Source: Synergistaceae bacterium
GTDB taxonomy: Bacteria; Synergistota; Synergistia; Synergistales; Synergistaceae
Reading direction: 5' to 3'
DNA length: 8,258 nucleotides
NCBI GenBank assembly: GCA_031274115.1
Contig: JAISQP010000229.1
Span: 1-8,258, forward strand
Positions 6,528-8,258 of the stretch are shown piece by piece. A program made the position numbers and the translations under genes. Every line of letters starts with the position of its first letter. The first letter of the stretch is position 1. The notes below the pieces were generated by a model. The model was not told the origin of the DNA, ran no database searches, and worked only from the letters and a program-made list of their open reading frames with translations.

Positions 6528-6542
6528 AACCGGGGATGGGTA

Positions 6543-7745
6543 GTGAGCGTTGTATTCGCCTCTAACTCAATGAAAGATTTTAAAGTACTCTTGATATCGC
6601 TTGGCAGGCGAGGGGGGGTTCCAATCTATGGCTTCGAGATGACTCGCGCGCTCGCAAAACGCTGCCAGGTCAACGTGCTTGTCGCGTCAGGTTCAGACAA
6701 CATCGAGGATTGGCGGAGCCTGCCGTGTCCTCGTCTCGAAGTCTCGACCTATCACGACAGGCTCAGCGCATTCGCGTCTTTTTTTAACATCCCCAAGCTC
6801 CTCATCATAAAAAAATATATCCTTTCATGCAAACCAGATATCGTCTATTATCCGAGTTCGCATACATGGAAACCCATTCTGGACCGCATAATCCCCAAAA
6901 GCGCGCCCATCGTCATGACAGTTCATGATCCAATTGGGCACCCCGGCGAACGTTTCGCGTTGATAAACCGAATATTATCGGTCATGGAACCGAGAAAACC
7001 GGAAGGCTATATACTGCTCAACGAGTCGCAGCGGGAAGATTTCATAAAGATAAATCGCATCCCCCCGGACAGAGTCGCAATCATACCGCACGGAATATTC
7101 TCCGGTTACAGAAACTCGCTCGCGAGGCTGGAGGATTTTCCCGAGTTCGAGCCGCTGGCGGAACACAGGCACGGATATTTCCTATTCATCGGAAGGATCG
7201 TAAAGTACAAAGGGATAGAAACGCTGCTCAAGGCTTTTGCCGGCGCTCTTGACAAAACGGATAAACTTCTTGTCATAGCTGGCAGCGGCAGGTTTTCCGA
7301 GGCAGAGTCGGCGTTACTGGAAAAATTGCCAGAAGATCGCGTCATGGTATTCAATCGCTGGCTGAGCGACTCCGACATCGCCACCCTTACAGCAAACTCG
7401 TTTATGACCGTTCTCCCTTACGAAGGCGCAACTCAATCAGGAATAATCCCAGCGTCAGCGGCTTTCGGAACGCCATCGATCGCCTCCGATTCCGGCGGTC
7501 TGAAGGAACAGATAGCAGACGGGAAAACGGGTTTTATTTTCCCCGCCGGCGATGCCGCGGAGCTGGAAAAAATAATCGTTAAATCGTCTATAATGACAGA
7601 TGACGAGTACAGAGAGATGAGAGAGAACTCCGAGCGCCACGCCTCGGAAAACTGGGATTGGGATGCGCTGGCTGAAAAACTCGCCGAGTTTTTAAAAAAA
7701 CGGCGACGTCATAATGGCAAGGCGAGAGATGAAAAAAACGCTTGA
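6543..7745 (+). CDS. Glycosyltransferase, GT4-like (GT-B fold)
   Basis: A 400-aa GT-B glycosyltransferase that probably extends the lipid-linked glycan. Visible features are GGVPIYGFEMTRAL (24-37), the segment KPDIVYYPSS (97-106), TVHDP (126-130), IIPHGI (180-185), FIGRIVKYKGIETLLKAF (215-232, with Arg218 and Lys223 in the nucleotide-phosphate site), IAGSG (245-249) and GTPSIASDSGGLKEQI (309-324). In place of the EX7E motif it reads EGATQSGIIPAS (294-305): the first Glu is kept but a hydrophobic residue sits where the second is expected, as in some GT4 subgroups. The GTG at 6543 follows GGGGATGGG and lies 15 bp after galE; ATG 6570 (residue 10) is an alternative start just before the first beta strand, but has no ribosome site. 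The gene is AT-richer than those before it (about 45% GC in four sampled lines), and its C-terminal end is lysine- and arginine-rich. Substrate unknown. Confidence 0.82.
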   Translation: MSVVFASNSMKDFKVLLISLGRRGGVPIYGFEMTRALAKRCQVNVLVASGSDNIEDWRSLPCPRLEVSTYHDRLSAFASFFNIPKLLIIKKYILSCKPDIVYYPSSHTWKPILDRIIPKSAPIVMTVHDPIGHPGERFALINRILSVMEPRKPEGYILLNESQREDFIKINRIPPDRVAIIPHGIFSGYRNSLARLEDFPEFEPLAEHRHGYFLFIGRIVKYKGIETLLKAFAGALDKTDKLLVIAGSGRFSEAESALLEKLPEDRVMVFNRWLSDSDIATLTANSFMTVLPYEGATQSGIIPASAAFGTPSIASDSGGLKEQIADGKTGFIFPAGDAAELEKIIVKSSIMTDDEYREMRENSERHASENWDWDALAEKLAEFLKKRRRHNGKARDEKNA

Positions 7746-7763
7746 GAAACGGGAGAACTCAGA

Positions 7764-8258
7764 TTGAAACAGACTTGCTGCGCAATGCCGCATAATTTCT
7801 ACGACAGCTCGAAAGACGCTTACAACCCCTTCACTGAAGACGGCGTGGGGACTATGAGAAACGGAGAGATCGTCTTTTATGCTGACCCGTCCGGACTCGA
7901 CGATTACGATTGGTTTTTCATAGGCGACAAAGCGGGAACGGACTTTTTCACGTCCGTTCCGAGAAAAAGAAGGATTCTCTTCATTCAAGAACCTCCCGAC
8001 ATAAGAAAGTATGAAAAAAAATATATCGAACAATTTGGCATCATCGTATCCCCATACGAGCTTTCGGGATATGACGGCGAAATGATCGTAAACAATCCGT
8101 GCCTTGGCTGGTTTGCTGGCATGGGAGTCGGCGGAGCGGACAAAAAGAACCAGCTTTTCAAAAAATTGAAAGACGTCAAGGACTACGGACCAATTACAAA
8201 AACCCGAAATATTTCGATCGTTTCGTCTCACAAAAAAGTATGCCGAGGCCATAAAAAA
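7764..8258 (+). CDS. Probable glycosyltransferase family 10 (fucosyltransferase-like), N-terminal part
   Basis: The frame opens with TTG at 7764 and runs 165 codons without a stop to the right edge, so the gene is truncated by the window. GGGAG (7751-7755) lies 8 nt before the TTG; the first in-frame ATG (7785) has no ribosome site. The gene follows the GT4-like gene by 18 bp and is the last visible member of the operon. The visible protein has no signal peptide or membrane segment. ILFIQEPPDIRKY (around 74-86) and the final NISIVSSHKKVCRGHKK resemble the start of the catalytic region of bacterial GT10 alpha-1,3-fucosyltransferases, where a strand ending in S-x-K is followed by GHxKR. The donor-binding C-terminal domain is beyond the edge, so this family call is moderate. 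If correct, it would add fucose or a similar deoxy sugar as a branch or cap. GC is about 45%, with several A-runs. Confidence 0.55.
   Translation, partial: MKQTCCAMPHNFYDSSKDAYNPFTEDGVGTMRNGEIVFYADPSGLDDYDWFFIGDKAGTDFFTSVPRKRRILFIQEPPDIRKYEKKYIEQFGIIVSPYELSGYDGEMIVNNPCLGWFAGMGVGGADKKNQLFKKLKDVKDYGPITKTRNISIVSSHKKVCRGHKK

Overview
This window is most of a glycan-biosynthesis operon, read left to right on the + strand. It sits beside a divergent gene for a secreted protein that runs off the left edge. The sequence suggests a Gram-negative-type bacterium of fairly high GC: codons are GC-rich but ATA (Ile) and AGG (Arg) are common, and GTG and TTG starts are frequent. A member of the Synergistota would fit that style, but this is a guess from codon habits only, as the window holds no rRNA, tRNA or other phylogenetic marker.

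Layout. Positions 1-284 (minus strand) hold the 5' part of a signal-peptide protein with its own promoter at 331-358. Positions 285-657 are non-coding and AT-rich, and contain two adjacent copies of a ~111-bp structured repeat (413-520 and 524-631, 95/108 positions identical by hand count) with TTAA at each boundary and imperfect inverted ends. From 698 eight genes follow with gaps of at most 28 bp or with overlaps: a PglE-type sugar aminotransferase, a PglC-type phosphoglycosyl transferase, a small acyl carrier protein, an FkbH-type HAD/acyl-loading protein, a GT4 glycosyltransferase, GalE, a second GT4-like glycosyltransferase, and the start of a probable GT10 (fucosyltransferase-like) protein cut by the right edge.

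How they could work together. PglE makes a UDP-4-amino-4,6-dideoxy sugar from a UDP-4-keto precursor. PglC transfers the phospho-sugar onto a polyprenyl phosphate at the inner membrane, starting a lipid-linked oligosaccharide. The glycosyltransferases extend it, and GalE supplies UDP-galactose or UDP-GalNAc. The unusual part is the ACP-FkbH pair placed immediately after pglC. In polyketide pathways, FkbH proteins load a glycerate-derived C3 unit onto an ACP. Here the pair has no polyketide synthase neighbour, which suggests an ACP-bound glyceroyl (or similar) group used to N-acylate the amino sugar. The usual bacillosamine dehydratase (PglF) and acetyltransferase (PglD) are not in the window. 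No flippase, polymerase or oligosaccharyltransferase is visible either, so the locus must continue to the right or be completed elsewhere.

Base composition falls from about 58% GC (sampled in galE) to about 45% in the last two genes, suggesting a modular locus whose distal glycosyltransferases have a different origin.
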